A program made the position numbers and the translations under genes. A stretch of 37,413 bases of DNA from Saccharopolyspora rectivirgula DSM 43747. Lineage in GTDB: Bacteria; Actinomycetota; Actinomycetes; Mycobacteriales; Pseudonocardiaceae. Below are positions 17,241-26,270 of this stretch, one piece after another; position 1 is the first letter of the stretch; each line of letters begins with the position of its first letter. The notes beneath the pieces were generated by a model. It made no database searches and had not been told where the DNA came from. It saw nothing but the letters and a program-made list of their open reading frames with translations. The stretch is taken from contig NZ_AYJW01000039.1 of the NCBI RefSeq assembly GCF_000497205.1, positions 1 to 37,413 on the forward strand. Reading direction: 5' to 3'.

Positions 17241-19397
17241 TCACTGGATGCCCGCGGCATCCATGCCGCGCAGCTCCTTCTTGAGATCGGCGATCTCGTC
17301 CCGCAAGCGAGCGGCCAGCTCGAACTGCAGCTCCCGAGCCGCGTTCACCATCTGCTCGTTCAGCTGCTGGATGAGCTCGGCCAGCTCCGCCCGCGGCATC
17401 GACTTGGCGTCGCGGCCCTCCAGCAGACCGACGCTCGGCACCCCCTCCCCTGCCGGCTTCTTGCCGCGGGAGGCGTTGCGCCCGGAACCACCGACCGGCA
17501 CCTTCTCCTCGGTGTCCTCGGCCTCGCTGTAGACGCGGTCGAGGATGTCGGCGATCTTCTTGCGCAGCGGCTTGGGGTCGATGCCGTTCGCTTCGTTGTA
17601 GGCGATCTGCTTCGCCCGGCGCCGGTTGGTCTCGTCGATCGCCCGCTGCATCGACTCGGTGACGCGGTCGGCGTACATGTGCACCTGGCCGGACACGTTC
17701 CGGGCGGCCCGCCCGATGGTCTGCACCAGGCTGGTCTCCGAACGCAGGAAGCCCTCCTTGTCGGCATCCAGGATGGACACCAGGGAGACCTCCGGCAGGT
17801 CCAGGCCCTCCCGCAGCAGGTTGATGCCGACCAGCACGTCGTACTCGCCGAGCCGCAGCTGGCGCAGCAGTTCCACCCGGCGCAGCGTGTCGACCTCGGA
17901 GTGCAGGTAGCGGACGCGGATGCCCAGTTCGAGCAGGTAGTCGGTCAGGTCCTCGGCCATCTTCTTGGTCAACGTGGTGACCAGCACCCGCTCGTCGCGT
18001 TCCGCCCGCTCCCGGATCTCGTGCACCAGGTCGTCGATCTGGCCTTCGGTCGGCTTCACGATCACTTCCGGGTCGACCAGACCGGTCGGTCGGATGACCT
18101 GCTCGACGAACTCCCCGCCGGCCTGCTCCATCTCGTACGCCCCCGGGGTGGCCGACAAGTACACCGTCTGCCCGATCCGCTCGCTGAACTCCTCCCACTT
18201 CAGCGGCCGGTTGTCCAGCGCGCTCGGCAGCCGGAACCCGTGCTCGACCAGGGTGCGCTTGCGGGAGGCGTCCCCCTCGTACATCCCGCCGATCTGCGGC
18301 ACCGTCACGTGCGACTCATCGATGATCAGCAGGAAGTCGTCGGGGAAGTAGTCCAGCAGGGTGGCTGGCGCGGACCCCGGCTCGCGGCCGTCGATGTGCC
18401 GCGAGTAGTTCTCGATGCCGGAGCAGAAGCCCACCTGCCGCATCATTTCGATGTCGTACTGGGTGCGCATCCGCAGCCGCTGGGCTTCCAGCAGCTTGTT
18501 CTGCTTCTCCAGCTTCGCCACCTGCTCTTCGAGCTCCTGCTCGATGGAGCGGATCGCCTTCTCCATCCGCTCCGGGCTGGCCACGTAGTGGGTGGCCGGG
18601 AAGATCCGCAGCTCGTCTACTTCCCGCACCACGTCACCGGTGAGCGGGTGCAGGTAGTACAGGCGGTCGATCTCGTCGCCGAAGAACTCGACCCGCACCG
18701 CCAGCTCCTCGTAGGCGGGGATCACTTCGACGGTGTCCCCGCGCACCCGGAAGGTGCCCCGGGCGAACGCCACGTCGTTGCGGGTGTACTGGACGTCGAC
18801 CAGGGCCCGCAGGAACACGTCCCGGTCGATCTCACCGCCCACCTGCAGGTGGATGGAGCGGTCCAGGTACGACTGGGGAGTGCCCAGGCCGTAGATGCAC
18901 GACACCGAGGACACCACGACGCAGTCCCGGCGGCTGAGCAGGTTCGACGTGGCCGAGTGCCGCAGCCGCTCGACGTCCTCGTTGATCGAGGAGTCCTTCT
19001 CGATGTAGGTGTCGGTCTGCGGGACGTACGCTTCCGGCTGGTAGTAGTCGTAGTAGCTGACGAAGTACTCGACCGCGTTCTCCGGGAAGAAGCTGCGCAG
19101 CTCGTTGGCCATCTGCGCGGCGAGCGTCTTGTTCGGCTCCAGCACCAACGTCGGCCGCTGCAGGCGTTCGATCAACCAGGCCGTGGTGGCCGACTTTCCG
19201 GTACCGGTGGCCCCAAGCAGCACCACGTGCTTCTCGCCCGCCTTGATCCGGCGCTCGAGTTCGTCGATGGCCTGCGGCTGGTCCCCCGCAGGCTCGTACT
19301 CGCTGACCACCTTGAACCGGCCTTCGGTCCGCGGGATCTCGTTGACCGGCCGGAACTCGGAATGGGCAAGTACGGGATGCTCGGTTGCGAAAGCCAC
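17241..19397 (-). CDS. uvrB: Excinuclease ABC subunit B
   Basis: A 718-residue UvrB, the damage-verifying helicase-like subunit of nucleotide excision repair that receives damage from UvrA and recruits UvrC. Walker A is [11 protein letters not shown]. The beta-hairpin region [13 protein letters not shown] that clamps DNA, the DESHVTVPQ box and helicase motifs such as IGRAARN are intact. The C-terminal UVR domain ([20 protein letters not shown]) is present. GTG at 19397 gives the family N-terminus ([13 protein letters not shown]), although the frame is open to 19421. There is no Shine-Dalgarno; AGCGTA at 19404-19409 reads as TACGCT on the minus strand, six bases before the GTG, so translation is probably leaderless. 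Confidence 0.96.
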   Translation of the reverse strand: MAFATEHPVLAHSEFRPVNEIPRTEGRFKVVSEYEPAGDQPQAIDELERRIKAGEKHVVLLGATGTGKSATTAWLIERLQRPTLVLEPNKTLAAQMANELRSFFPENAVEYFVSYYDYYQPEAYVPQTDTYIEKDSSINEDVERLRHSATSNLLSRRDCVVVSSVSCIYGLGTPQSYLDRSIHLQVGGEIDRDVFLRALVDVQYTRNDVAFARGTFRVRGDTVEVIPAYEELAVRVEFFGDEIDRLYYLHPLTGDVVREVDELRIFPATHYVASPERMEKAIRSIEQELEEQVAKLEKQNKLLEAQRLRMRTQYDIEMMRQVGFCSGIENYSRHIDGREPGSAPATLLDYFPDDFLLIIDESHVTVPQIGGMYEGDASRKRTLVEHGFRLPSALDNRPLKWEEFSERIGQTVYLSATPGAYEMEQAGGEFVEQVIRPTGLVDPEVIVKPTEGQIDDLVHEIRERAERDERVLVTTLTKKMAEDLTDYLLELGIRVRYLHSEVDTLRRVELLRQLRLGEYDVLVGINLLREGLDLPEVSLVSILDADKEGFLRSETSLVQTIGRAARNVSGQVHMYADRVTESMQRAIDETNRRRAKQIAYNEANGIDPKPLRKKIADILDRVYSEAEDTEEKVPVGGSGRNASRGKKPAGEGVPSVGLLEGRDAKSMPRAELAELIQQLNEQMVNAARELQFELAARLRDEIADLKKELRGMDAAGIQ

Positions 19398-19460
19398 GAC
19401 ACCAGCGTACGAGCTGCCCACGACAGTTCGGAAAACCCGGCGAGCGGGTGAGCTGTGCTC

Positions 19461-19489
19461 TTCACAACCGAATACCAGCTACGTAGAGT
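19461..19489 (+). promoter_or_regulatory. Sigma-70-type promoter for a leaderless gene
   Basis: TTCACA (19461-19466) and TAGAGT (19484-19489) are separated by exactly 17 bases. The predicted start point falls on or next to the ATG at 19496, and no Shine-Dalgarno is present, so the transcript is probably leaderless. Confidence 0.6.
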
Positions 19490-19495
19490 AGCCGA

Positions 19496-20116
19496 ATGGG
19501 CGCCAAAAGCCAGCACCTCGAAGAGCTCGACCTTCCCGTTCATCCTCCGAAAGTCGAAGTGTTCGACGTGGCGGCCGGCACCAACACCGACCCGAAGAAA
19601 CACGTGCGCCAAGTGACCGAGTACCGGCTCGCTCCGTTCGGCCTTTACCTGCGGAGGCCGATGCCCGGGCACCCCAGGTTCGCGGGGTTGGAGTCGTGGC
19701 TGCTGCCCGAGCTGGGGTTGCGGGTGACCCGGCAGCACTGGCACCCCGGGAAGGCCGAAGACCTGGACTACTACCTCGACATCGTCGACGTCGAAACCGG
19801 ACCCACCCGGTGGCGGAGCACCGACTGGTACCTGGACATCAAGGTCCAACACGGGCGGGACGCCTGGGTGCTGGACACCGACGAGTTCGCGCTGGCCGTG
19901 CAGGCGGGGCTGCTCTCGGCGGAAACCGCGCAGCGGGCCATGGACATCACCTGGCGCACCGTCGACGGTCTCGCCCGAACCGGGTACGACCTGCCCCGGA
20001 TGCTCGCCTCGCGAGGAATCACGCTCACCTGGCAGGACGACGCGGTGGGGTCGGCGCGCCGCGCCCGAGGGCGCTCGCAACACCCGGTCGATACCGAGAG
20101 CAGACCGAAATGTTAG
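19496..20116 (+). CDS. DUF402 family protein (FomD-like phosphohydrolase fold)
   Basis: A 206-residue DUF402 protein. Members such as FomD and related nucleoside-diphosphate phosphatases use carboxylates to bind divalent metal. The key pair is visible as D110 and D114 in DWYLD, and a second acidic cluster is DTDEF at 127-131. The helical C-terminal half (SAETAQRAMDITWRTVDGLA) is typical. An enzymatic role on a nucleotide or cytidylyl substrate is therefore plausible but unproven. Divergent from uvrB with a 98-base gap; the next gene is a divergent copy of this one. Confidence 0.8.
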   Translation: MGAKSQHLEELDLPVHPPKVEVFDVAAGTNTDPKKHVRQVTEYRLAPFGLYLRRPMPGHPRFAGLESWLLPELGLRVTRQHWHPGKAEDLDYYLDIVDVETGPTRWRSTDWYLDIKVQHGRDAWVLDTDEFALAVQAGLLSAETAQRAMDITWRTVDGLARTGYDLPRMLASRGITLTWQDDAVGSARRARGRSQHPVDTESRPKC

Positions 20117-20129
20117 CGGAAAAATAGCT

Positions 20130-20179
20130 GCTCACAATCTCTGACAGCGATTTTCCGACTACTGTCAGAGATTGTGAGC
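20130..20179. repeat. Perfect 18-bp inverted repeat over the start of the next gene
   Basis: Arms 20130-20147 (GCTCACAATCTCTGACAG) and 20162-20179 are exact reverse complements, with a 14-base spacer. It is AT-richer than its surroundings. The right arm contains the GTG at 20174 and ends just before the GTG at 20180. It could be a terminator for the upstream DUF402 gene, a hairpin masking the start of the downstream one, or an operator. No U-tract follows. Confidence 0.8.
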
Positions 20180-20680
20180 GTGGCCACTTCCACTCAACTG
20201 GTTGAAGTCATCGATCTTTTCGGTGCAAAGCGGGTGCGCACTTCAGGGGCTGTCCACCAGCTCACCTCCTGCCGGCTCGAACGATGGGGCTTGGCCGTGG
20301 AGTGCCGCACCCCGGACGCGCCCGAGCACGACCTGGAGATCACCTGGCTGCTGCCCGAGCTGGGGTTGCGGCTCACCCGCTTCCAACCGCGCAGCCGGCA
20401 CCGCCGCCCCGATCCCGCCGTGCTGACCGCGGCCAGGATCCAACCCGACGCCCACTCGTGGGCCTGGACCGATCTGCTGCTCGGGCTGGAAATACCGGAC
20501 CGGGGACCTGCCCGGATCATCCACTGCCAGCAATTCGCGGCGGCCGTCACCACCGGCTCGATCCCACCGAGCGACGCGGAATTCGCCCTGCGCACGGTGC
20601 ACCGCGCGCTCGACGAGCTCAGCCGGCACCACGACATCCGGCAGTGGCTCGCCCACCAGGGCATCTACCGCACCTGGTGA
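20174..20680 (+). CDS. Degenerate DUF402-like paralogue
   Basis: A 168-residue protein clearly related to the previous gene: both share WLLPELGLR[VL]TR, the same spacing to a D-x(3) block, and a C-terminal helix ending in RGITLTW or QGIYRTW. The metal-binding positions are changed: DWYLD becomes DLLLG (D100 kept, D to G at 104) and DTDEF becomes HCQQF. It is therefore probably not a metal-dependent hydrolase, and may be a regulatory or structural partner of its neighbour. The start is GTG at 20174 or 20180; both lie in or beside the inverted repeat. It runs convergent with coaE, 15 bases away. Confidence 0.75.
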   Translation: MSVATSTQLVEVIDLFGAKRVRTSGAVHQLTSCRLERWGLAVECRTPDAPEHDLEITWLLPELGLRLTRFQPRSRHRRPDPAVLTAARIQPDAHSWAWTDLLLGLEIPDRGPARIIHCQQFAAAVTTGSIPPSDAEFALRTVHRALDELSRHHDIRQWLAHQGIYRTW

Positions 20681-20695
20681 CTCCGCGGCGAGCGA

Positions 20696-21841
20696 TCAGG
20701 GTCGCCATCCGGTTCGGGTCGCCCACTGCTCAGCCCGCGGGACCGCCTGGCTCAGCCACTCGACCTCCGCTCCGTCGGCGGTTTCCCGCGCGTACTCGGC
20801 ACGCGCCTGCTCGTCCTCCCGCAGCCAGTCGAACAGCAGCAGCCCGAACCGCCAGTTCGACCGGTCCACCGCGCGGATGTGCACGTGCGCCGGCCGCCCC
20901 GGGTCGGCACTGCTGTGCAGCCGCTTCTCCCACTGCTCCAGGTCGGTGTCGCCTCCCATCGGACGGTCCGCGGTCACCTCGGGAATCGGCGGAAAGCCGG
21001 CCTCGGCCAAAGGCTGGGCCAGCGCGTCGGCGTCCTCCATCGAGCGCACCGACAGCTGCAGGTCGATGATGTCCTCAGCGGATTGATCGGGCAGCGAGGT
21101 GGGGCCGACGTGATCGACGCGCACGGCCAGATCACCGGCCGCCTTCTGGATGCGGGCCATCAACCGCTGGGCCTGGCGGGGCCACGAGGGGTCGGCCGGC
21201 ACGCGCGGGAGACCGCTGCGCAGCGCTGGCCTGCGGGCGCGCACGTTGCGCTCGAAGGGGAGCAGCCGGTCGTTCCACAGCCGGTCGACTGCCGCCAGCA
21301 ACTCGGCCATCGAACCGCTGTTGTCCAGCCACACGTCGGCCACCGCGCGGCGCTGTTCCTCGGTGGCCTGCGCCCGGATCCTGGCCCGGGCGTCCTCCTC
21401 CTGCAGGCCGCGCTCGACGAGGCGCTGCACCCTGGTCTCGACCGGGGCGTCCACGATGATCACCAGGTGGTAGTTCGGCGCGTACCCGGCCTCCACCAGC
21501 AGCGGGATGTCGTGCACCACGATCGCGTCCTCCGGAGCCCGCGCCATCCGCTGCGCGGTCAGCTCCGCGATCCGCGGGTGGGTGATCGCGTTCAAATCGG
21601 CTCGGGCCGCTTCGTCGCCGAAGACCCTCCGCGCCAGCTCGGGGCGGTTCAGCGCGCCGTGCTCGTCCAGCACCTCCGGCCCGAACCGCTCCACGATCTC
21701 GGCCAGGCCGGGCGTCCCGGGGGTCACAACCTCCCTGGCCAGCTGGTCGGCGTCGATGAGAACCGCACCGTGTTCCTGCAGCCGTCGGGCGACCGTCGAC
21801 TTGCCAGAACCGATGCCGCCGCTTAATCCCACACGTAGCAC
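20696..21841 (-). CDS. coaE: Dephospho-CoA kinase with C-terminal GrpB (UPF0157) domain
   Basis: A 381-residue two-domain protein. Residues 1-200 are dephospho-CoA kinase, which phosphorylates dephospho-CoA in the last step of CoA synthesis: P-loop GGIGSGKST at 8-16, the DAD motif after it (LIDADQLARE) and the lid region with RAQATEEQRR. Residues about 210-381 are a GrpB/UPF0157 domain (VDHVGPTSLPDQ, then HIRAVDRSNWRFGLLLFDWL), a nucleotidyltransferase-like fold found fused to CoaE in mycobacteria and relatives. GTG at 21841 gives the family start LRVGLSGG; the frame upstream runs into the rpsA terminator. It follows rpsA, as in other actinobacteria. Confidence 0.94.
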   Translation of the reverse strand: MLRVGLSGGIGSGKSTVARRLQEHGAVLIDADQLAREVVTPGTPGLAEIVERFGPEVLDEHGALNRPELARRVFGDEAARADLNAITHPRIAELTAQRMARAPEDAIVVHDIPLLVEAGYAPNYHLVIIVDAPVETRVQRLVERGLQEEDARARIRAQATEEQRRAVADVWLDNSGSMAELLAAVDRLWNDRLLPFERNVRARRPALRSGLPRVPADPSWPRQAQRLMARIQKAAGDLAVRVDHVGPTSLPDQSAEDIIDLQLSVRSMEDADALAQPLAEAGFPPIPEVTADRPMGGDTDLEQWEKRLHSSADPGRPAHVHIRAVDRSNWRFGLLLFDWLREDEQARAEYARETADGAEVEWLSQAVPRAEQWATRTGWRP

Positions 21842-21891
21842 GCGGTCATCTTGCCAGGTGCCAACACCTGCGCAACCTCCCCGGTGAACGA

Positions 21892-21921
21892 AAACGGCCC
21901 CGTGCGAACACGGGGCCGTTT
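21892..21921 (-). terminator. Rho-independent terminator of rpsA
   Basis: A perfect 13-bp stem (21892-21904 with 21909-21921) with a 4-base loop. On the minus strand it is followed by TCG after a run of T (GTTTTCG), directly after the rpsA stop and before coaE. Confidence 0.88.
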
Positions 21922-21956
21922 CCAACACCTATGCGGCAGTTGCCTCGATCAGCGGA

Positions 21957-23444
21957 TCACGCACCGCCCGAGAGCTTCTCCCGCAGCGCCGCCAGCTGAG
22001 CGTCGCTGGCCAGCGAACCGCGGTCCTCCTCCGACTCGGAGGAGTAGTTGCCGCCGCCCTGCTCTTCGCCACCTTCGGCTTCCGCAGCAGCGGCTTCCGC
22101 CTCGGCCTGCCGGGCCTTGGCGACCTGAGCCATGTGCTTCTCGTAGCGAGCGTGGGCTTCGGCGTACTGGCGCTCCCACTCGTCCCGCTGCTTCTCGTAG
22201 CCGGGCTTCCACTCCTGGGTCTCCGGGTCGAAGCCCTCGGGGTAGATGTAGTTCCCCTCGGCGTCGTACTCGGCGATCATGCCGTACTGGGTCGGGTCGA
22301 ACTCCGCGTCCGGCGAGAAGCCCTCGTTGGCCTGCTTCAGCGACAGGGAGATCCGACGACGCTCCAGGTCGATGTCGATGACCTTGATCATGACCTCGTC
22401 GCCGACCTGGACGACCTGCTCCGGGATCTCCACGTGCCGCTCGGCCAGCTCGGAGATGTGCACCAGGCCCTCGATGCCCTCGTCGACGCGGACGAACGCA
22501 CCGAACGGCACCAACTTGGTGACCTTGCCCGGGACGATCTGGCCGATGGCGTGCGTGCGGGCGAACTGCCGCCACGGGTCTTCCTGGGTGGCCTTCAGGG
22601 ACAGCGACACGCGCTCGCGGTCCATGTCCACGTCCAGGACCTCGACCGTGACCTCCTGGCCCACCTCGACGACCTCGCTCGGGTGGTCGATGTGCTTCCA
22701 GGACAGCTCGGAGACGTGCACCAGACCATCGACGCCACCGAGGTCCACGAAAGCACCGAAGTTGACGATGGAGGACACGACGCCCTTGCGGACCTGGCCC
22801 TTCTGCAGCTGGTGCAGGAACTCGCTGCGAACCTCGGACTGGGTCTGCTCCAGCCAGGCGCGGCGGGACAGAACGACGTTGTTGCGGTTCTTGTCCAGCT
22901 CGATGATCTTGGCCTCGAGCTCGCGCCCGACGTAGGGCTGCAGGTCGCGAACGCGACGCATCTCGACCAGCGAAGCGGGCAGGAAGCCGCGCAGCCCGAT
23001 GTCGAGGATGAGACCGCCCTTGACGACCTCGATGACGGTGCCGCGCACGGGCTCGTCCTTCTCCTTGAGCTCCTCGATGGTGCCCCAAGCGCGCTCGTAC
23101 TGGGCGCGCTTCTTGGAGAGGATCAGCCGGCCTTCCTTGTCCTCCTTCTGCAGGACAAGGGCTTCGACGAAGTCGCCAACGGCGACGACCTCGGCAGGAT
23201 CGACGTCGTGCTTGATCGACAGCTCGCGGGACGGGATGACGCCCTCGGTCTTGTAGCCGATATCAAGCAGCACCTCGTCGCGATCGACCTTGACGATGGT
23301 GCCTTCAACGATGTCTCCGTCGTTGAAGTACTTGATGGTCTGGTCGACGGCGGCGAGGAAGTCCTCCTCCGTCCCGACGTCGTTCACTGCGACCTGCGGC
23401 TTGGTAGCGGCTGCAGTCGGGACGGTGGTGGTGTCGGTGGACAT
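21957..23444 (-). CDS. rpsA: 30S ribosomal protein S1
   Basis: A 495-residue S1 protein with four S1/OB domains at about residues 42-110, 128-195, 213-283 and 298-368. These show repeated blocks such as NFGAFVDLGGVDGLVHVSEL and PFGAFVRVDEGIEGLVHISEL. The four-domain form with a divergent acidic tail (rich in A and E, then GGGNYSSESEEDRG) is typical of actinobacteria, whereas E. coli S1 has six. S1 helps bind mRNA to the 30S subunit; in an organism with many leaderless starts its role is likely more limited. It has its own terminator and is divergent from a methyltransferase gene. Confidence 0.97.
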   Translation of the reverse strand: MSTDTTTVPTAAATKPQVAVNDVGTEEDFLAAVDQTIKYFNDGDIVEGTIVKVDRDEVLLDIGYKTEGVIPSRELSIKHDVDPAEVVAVGDFVEALVLQKEDKEGRLILSKKRAQYERAWGTIEELKEKDEPVRGTVIEVVKGGLILDIGLRGFLPASLVEMRRVRDLQPYVGRELEAKIIELDKNRNNVVLSRRAWLEQTQSEVRSEFLHQLQKGQVRKGVVSSIVNFGAFVDLGGVDGLVHVSELSWKHIDHPSEVVEVGQEVTVEVLDVDMDRERVSLSLKATQEDPWRQFARTHAIGQIVPGKVTKLVPFGAFVRVDEGIEGLVHISELAERHVEIPEQVVQVGDEVMIKVIDIDLERRRISLSLKQANEGFSPDAEFDPTQYGMIAEYDAEGNYIYPEGFDPETQEWKPGYEKQRDEWERQYAEAHARYEKHMAQVAKARQAEAEAAAAEAEGGEEQGGGNYSSESEEDRGSLASDAQLAALREKLSGGA

Positions 23445-23745
23445 CAGGTGGGTTGCTCCGGTACGGATAGTTGTCGTTGGATTCCTACTTACTTCACTAC
23501 GCCGTGGGTACCCGCTGCACCCGACCGCACCGGCCGGACGCGCGGAATTTTCCTGTCCTACGGAATCCGATCCGGGTGATCACCCAGGCAGGAAACTGCG
23601 GACAATGAAGACCCATGGCGCGGGCGGTATAGTACGCGCTTCCCCGATCGTTCGGCAAACCGCACCCGCCCCGCCACTCCAGGTTCGCGCGAACGGGGAG
23701 AATGCTCACGTCCGAGCGGTACCCCAGACTGGCAGGGAGAAACCT
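23445..23745. other. Divergent intergenic region between rpsA and a methyltransferase
   Basis: 301 bases with no gene recognised. TATAGT at 23628-23633 is a good -10 box for the plus-strand methyltransferase; no clear -35 is seen at the usual distance. The rpsA side is comparatively AT-rich close to its start, as expected for a strong promoter and leader. Confidence 0.45.
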
Positions 23746-24603
23746 GTGTCGGAAGCCGACGATCCAGAAAGCACTTTTTCTCAGAATACTACGACCAGTT
23801 CCACTCCAGACGACTGGGGTGTGATCAAACGCAAGGTCGGAGCAGCCGAGTCGCGCGCCGCGAGCCGCTTCTGGTGGGACCTGGACGCCGACAACTACCA
23901 GGCCGAACACGGCGACTTCCTGGGCGTCGACGACTTCGTGTGGTGCCCGGAGGGACTCCGGGAGGAGCAAGCCGGGCTGCTCGGCGACTTCCGAGGCCGC
24001 CGGGTGCTGGAAGTCGGCTGCGGAGCAGCTGCCTGCTCCCGATGGCTGACCCTCCAGGGCGCCCACCCGGTGGGCCTGGACATCTCCTCGGGGATGCTGC
24101 GGCACGCCCGGCAGGACAGCGAGCGCGTCGGCACCGCCTTCCCGCTCGTCCAGGCCAGCGCGGACGTGATGCCGTTCGCCGACGACTCCTTCGACCTGGC
24201 CTTCTCGGCGTTCGGCGCGATCCCGTTCGTGGCGGATTCGGAAGCGGTGATGCGGGAGGTCGCCCGGGTGTTGAAGCCCGGCTCGCGCTGGGTCTTCGCG
24301 GTGACCCACCCGATGCGGTGGATCTTCCCCGACGACCCGGGGCCCACCGGCTTGACTGTCACCCAGTCCTACTTCGACCGCACCCCGTACGTGGAAGCCG
24401 ACCAGTACGGCCGGACGGTTTACGTGGAGCACCACCGCACCCTCGGCGACTACGTCCGGCAGCTCACCGCGACGGGGTTCCGCCTGGTGGACCTGGTGGA
24501 GCCGGAATGGCCGGAGGGGCACACCTTGATCTGGGGGCAGTGGGGGCCGATCCGGGGCAAACTGTTCCCCGGAACAGCGATCTTCGTCTGCTTGCTGGAC
24601 TGA
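23746..24603 (+). CDS. Class I SAM-dependent methyltransferase
   Basis: A 285-residue methyltransferase of the UbiE/Methyltransf_11 type. SAM-binding motif I is VLEVGCGAAACSRWL, followed by the acidic end of beta2 in VGLDISSGML, and DVMPFADDSFDLAFSAFGAI as motifs II-III. GTG at 23746 follows AGGGAGA; the longer frame upstream is promoter DNA. The substrate is unknown. Its position divergent from rpsA is, as far as I recall, common in Pseudonocardiales, so it is probably a conserved housekeeping-neighbour gene and not part of a biosynthetic cluster. Confidence 0.9.
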   Translation: MSEADDPESTFSQNTTTSSTPDDWGVIKRKVGAAESRAASRFWWDLDADNYQAEHGDFLGVDDFVWCPEGLREEQAGLLGDFRGRRVLEVGCGAAACSRWLTLQGAHPVGLDISSGMLRHARQDSERVGTAFPLVQASADVMPFADDSFDLAFSAFGAIPFVADSEAVMREVARVLKPGSRWVFAVTHPMRWIFPDDPGPTGLTVTQSYFDRTPYVEADQYGRTVYVEHHRTLGDYVRQLTATGFRLVDLVEPEWPEGHTLIWGQWGPIRGKLFPGTAIFVCLLD

Positions 24604-24616
24604 TCCGGAGTGCTCC

Positions 24617-25546
24617 GTGAGCCGAGCCCACCACCTCCACCAGGCCCAGTGCGCGCGGTTCCGCGCCCTGGACGAGCAGTTGCCGCCCACCTACTACCTG
24701 CCGGCCGGCGAGCCCATCAAGGCCCGCACCGCCGACGGAGAGCTCGTCGCGGGCGTGATCGTGCACACCTCGAACCCGCCTGGCTCGCTCCAACTGCTGT
24801 GGCAGACGGCCGAGGTCTTCGAGCTCTACCCGGTGCTCGGGGAGCACCCCGGCGCGGGGATGGCGGCGCTGCTGGCCGAGTGGAAGGCATGGCTCGCGGA
24901 GCAGGACGTCCCTGATCAGGATTCCTCTTGCGTGGTCGCCTGGCCGAGCCGGGACGTGGAGGCCACCCGAGCCCTGCTGGACCACGGATTCGTGCCGCTG
25001 TCGGTGCTCGCCGTGCGCCCGCCGGCGCCACAACCACTTACGGAACTATCTGGTACCGTAAAGGTGCGCCGCGCTGGGCCCGCCGACCTGGAGGCAGTAG
25101 TCGAGCTCACCCTCGCCGAGCTCAAGTACGCGTCTCTGGTCGGAGCGTCCACCTTCCGCCCCAACGCGCCGCAGCTGAAACGGGCCGCCGCGCACGTACG
25201 ACTGCGCACCAGCGACCCGGTCTGGCTCGCGGAACGGGAAGGCGAACCCGTCGCGGTCGCCGAGTGCGCCTGGGTGGACACCACCCGGTCACCCGGCGGG
25301 CACCGACTGCACCCCGGCAGGTGGGCCTACGTCAACTGCCTGTCGGTGCACGAGCAGGCGCGCGGCACCGGCGTCGGCCGAGCGCTGATGGCCACGGCAC
25401 ACCAGGAGTTCTTCCGTGCCGGGGTCATCGGCAACTTCCTGTACTACAACCTCCCGAACCCGCTGTCCTCAGTGTTCTGGCCCCGCCAGGGATACCGGCC
25501 ACTGTGGACCATATGGGAGGCGCGTCCGGCAGTCGCGCTGCGCTGA
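24617..25546 (+). CDS. GNAT family N-acetyltransferase
   Basis: A 309-residue protein whose C-terminal half is a GNAT domain: WAYVNCLSVHEQARGTGVGR, where Q/R-x-x-G-x-G/A in ARGTGVGRAL is the acetyl-CoA pyrophosphate loop. The N-terminal half (residues 1-130) is a divergent, possibly second, GNAT-like region without that loop. GTG at 24617 has GGAG at 24606-24609, 13 bases after the methyltransferase stop. Acetyl acceptor unknown. A short inverted repeat inside the gene (25038-25061) is noted under rejected items. Confidence 0.85.
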   Translation: MSRAHHLHQAQCARFRALDEQLPPTYYLPAGEPIKARTADGELVAGVIVHTSNPPGSLQLLWQTAEVFELYPVLGEHPGAGMAALLAEWKAWLAEQDVPDQDSSCVVAWPSRDVEATRALLDHGFVPLSVLAVRPPAPQPLTELSGTVKVRRAGPADLEAVVELTLAELKYASLVGASTFRPNAPQLKRAAAHVRLRTSDPVWLAEREGEPVAVAECAWVDTTRSPGGHRLHPGRWAYVNCLSVHEQARGTGVGRALMATAHQEFFRAGVIGNFLYYNLPNPLSSVFWPRQGYRPLWTIWEARPAVALR

Positions 25547-25586
25547 TCCCTCCCGTGCGGCGCACCGACCCCGAGAAGGAGTCGAC

Positions 25587-26270
25587 GTGGAGATCGTCGC
25601 AGAGGACATCGAGGTGCGCGGACCAAGCGGACAGCTGCTCGCCCCCACCTCACTGCGGATCCATTCGGGACAGCTGCTGCTGATAGCCGGCGACCAGGCC
25701 CTCGCGCGCACCGCGCTGGCCCTGGTCCTCTCCGGCCGGCTCCGCCCCACCAGCGGGCGAGTGCGGATCGGAAAGTCCACCCGTCGACGCGCGGTCCGCC
25801 GGCACACCGCGGTCATCGACGCGCCTGAAGTCACCGAACCCGACGGCGCCCTCCAGGTGCAGCACGTCGTGGCCGAAGCCCTGTGCCTGGCCGACCGCCC
25901 GTCCAATCCCCGGTACGTGCGGAAGTGGATGGAACGCCACAACTTCAGCGACCACCGCGGCGAACGGTTCGAGCACCTGCCCGCAGCGGAACGCACCCGC
26001 CTGCTCGTCCAGCTGGCGTGCGAATCGCGCTCGGTGCAGGCCCTCGTCCTCGACTCGCCCGACCGGCACGGAGGAGACCCCTCCGACTGGTACCGGCTGG
26101 CAGCCGAACGCTCCGAAGCCGGCATGACCGTCGCCGTTCTCTGCTCACCGCACAGCGCCGAGAAGTTGAACGTCCCGTTCGCCCGCATCGGCACGGACAA
26201 CCGCCCCGACCCGCAGTCCTCCCCAGAAACCGACCAGCCGTCCTCCCCCGAACCAGCTGAGAGTGCCTGA
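25587..26270 (+). CDS. Degenerate ABC ATPase-like protein coupled to YhgE/Pip
   Basis: A 227-residue protein with the overall layout of an ABC ATPase but broken motifs. At the Walker A position it reads GDQALARTA (35-43) instead of GxxGxGK[ST], with the invariant lysine replaced by R41 and the preceding glycine by alanine. The signature position reads FEHLPAAER, and the Walker B block is ALVLDSPDRHGG, with serine where the catalytic glutamate should be. The C-terminus is a Pro/Ser/Glu-rich tail. GTG at 25587 follows AAGGAG. Its stop overlaps the YhgE start (TGATG). It probably acts as a structural or regulatory subunit of that membrane protein, not as an ATPase. Confidence 0.75.
   Translation: MEIVAEDIEVRGPSGQLLAPTSLRIHSGQLLLIAGDQALARTALALVLSGRLRPTSGRVRIGKSTRRRAVRRHTAVIDAPEVTEPDGALQVQHVVAEALCLADRPSNPRYVRKWMERHNFSDHRGERFEHLPAAERTRLLVQLACESRSVQALVLDSPDRHGGDPSDWYRLAAERSEAGMTVAVLCSPHSAEKLNVPFARIGTDNRPDPQSSPETDQPSSPEPAESA

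Noticed and set aside
17679-19451. A 590-codon open frame opposite uvrB
   Set aside because: It is the antisense shadow of uvrB in high-GC DNA: low-complexity H/R/D/L/V/Q-rich translation, no RBS and no family motif.
19398-19495. Possible SOS (LexA) box before uvrB
   Set aside because: Only a partial CGAAC half is seen; no TCGAAC-N4-GTTCGA palindrome.
20171-20180. Resemblance to half of the lac operator (ATTGTGAGCG)
   Set aside because: The palindrome as a whole is different, with a 14-base spacer, and no LacI gene is near; coincidence is likely.
25038-25061. Inverted repeat TTACGG-N12-CCGTAA inside the GNAT gene
   Set aside because: Short arms inside a coding region with intact codons; no reason to assign a function.
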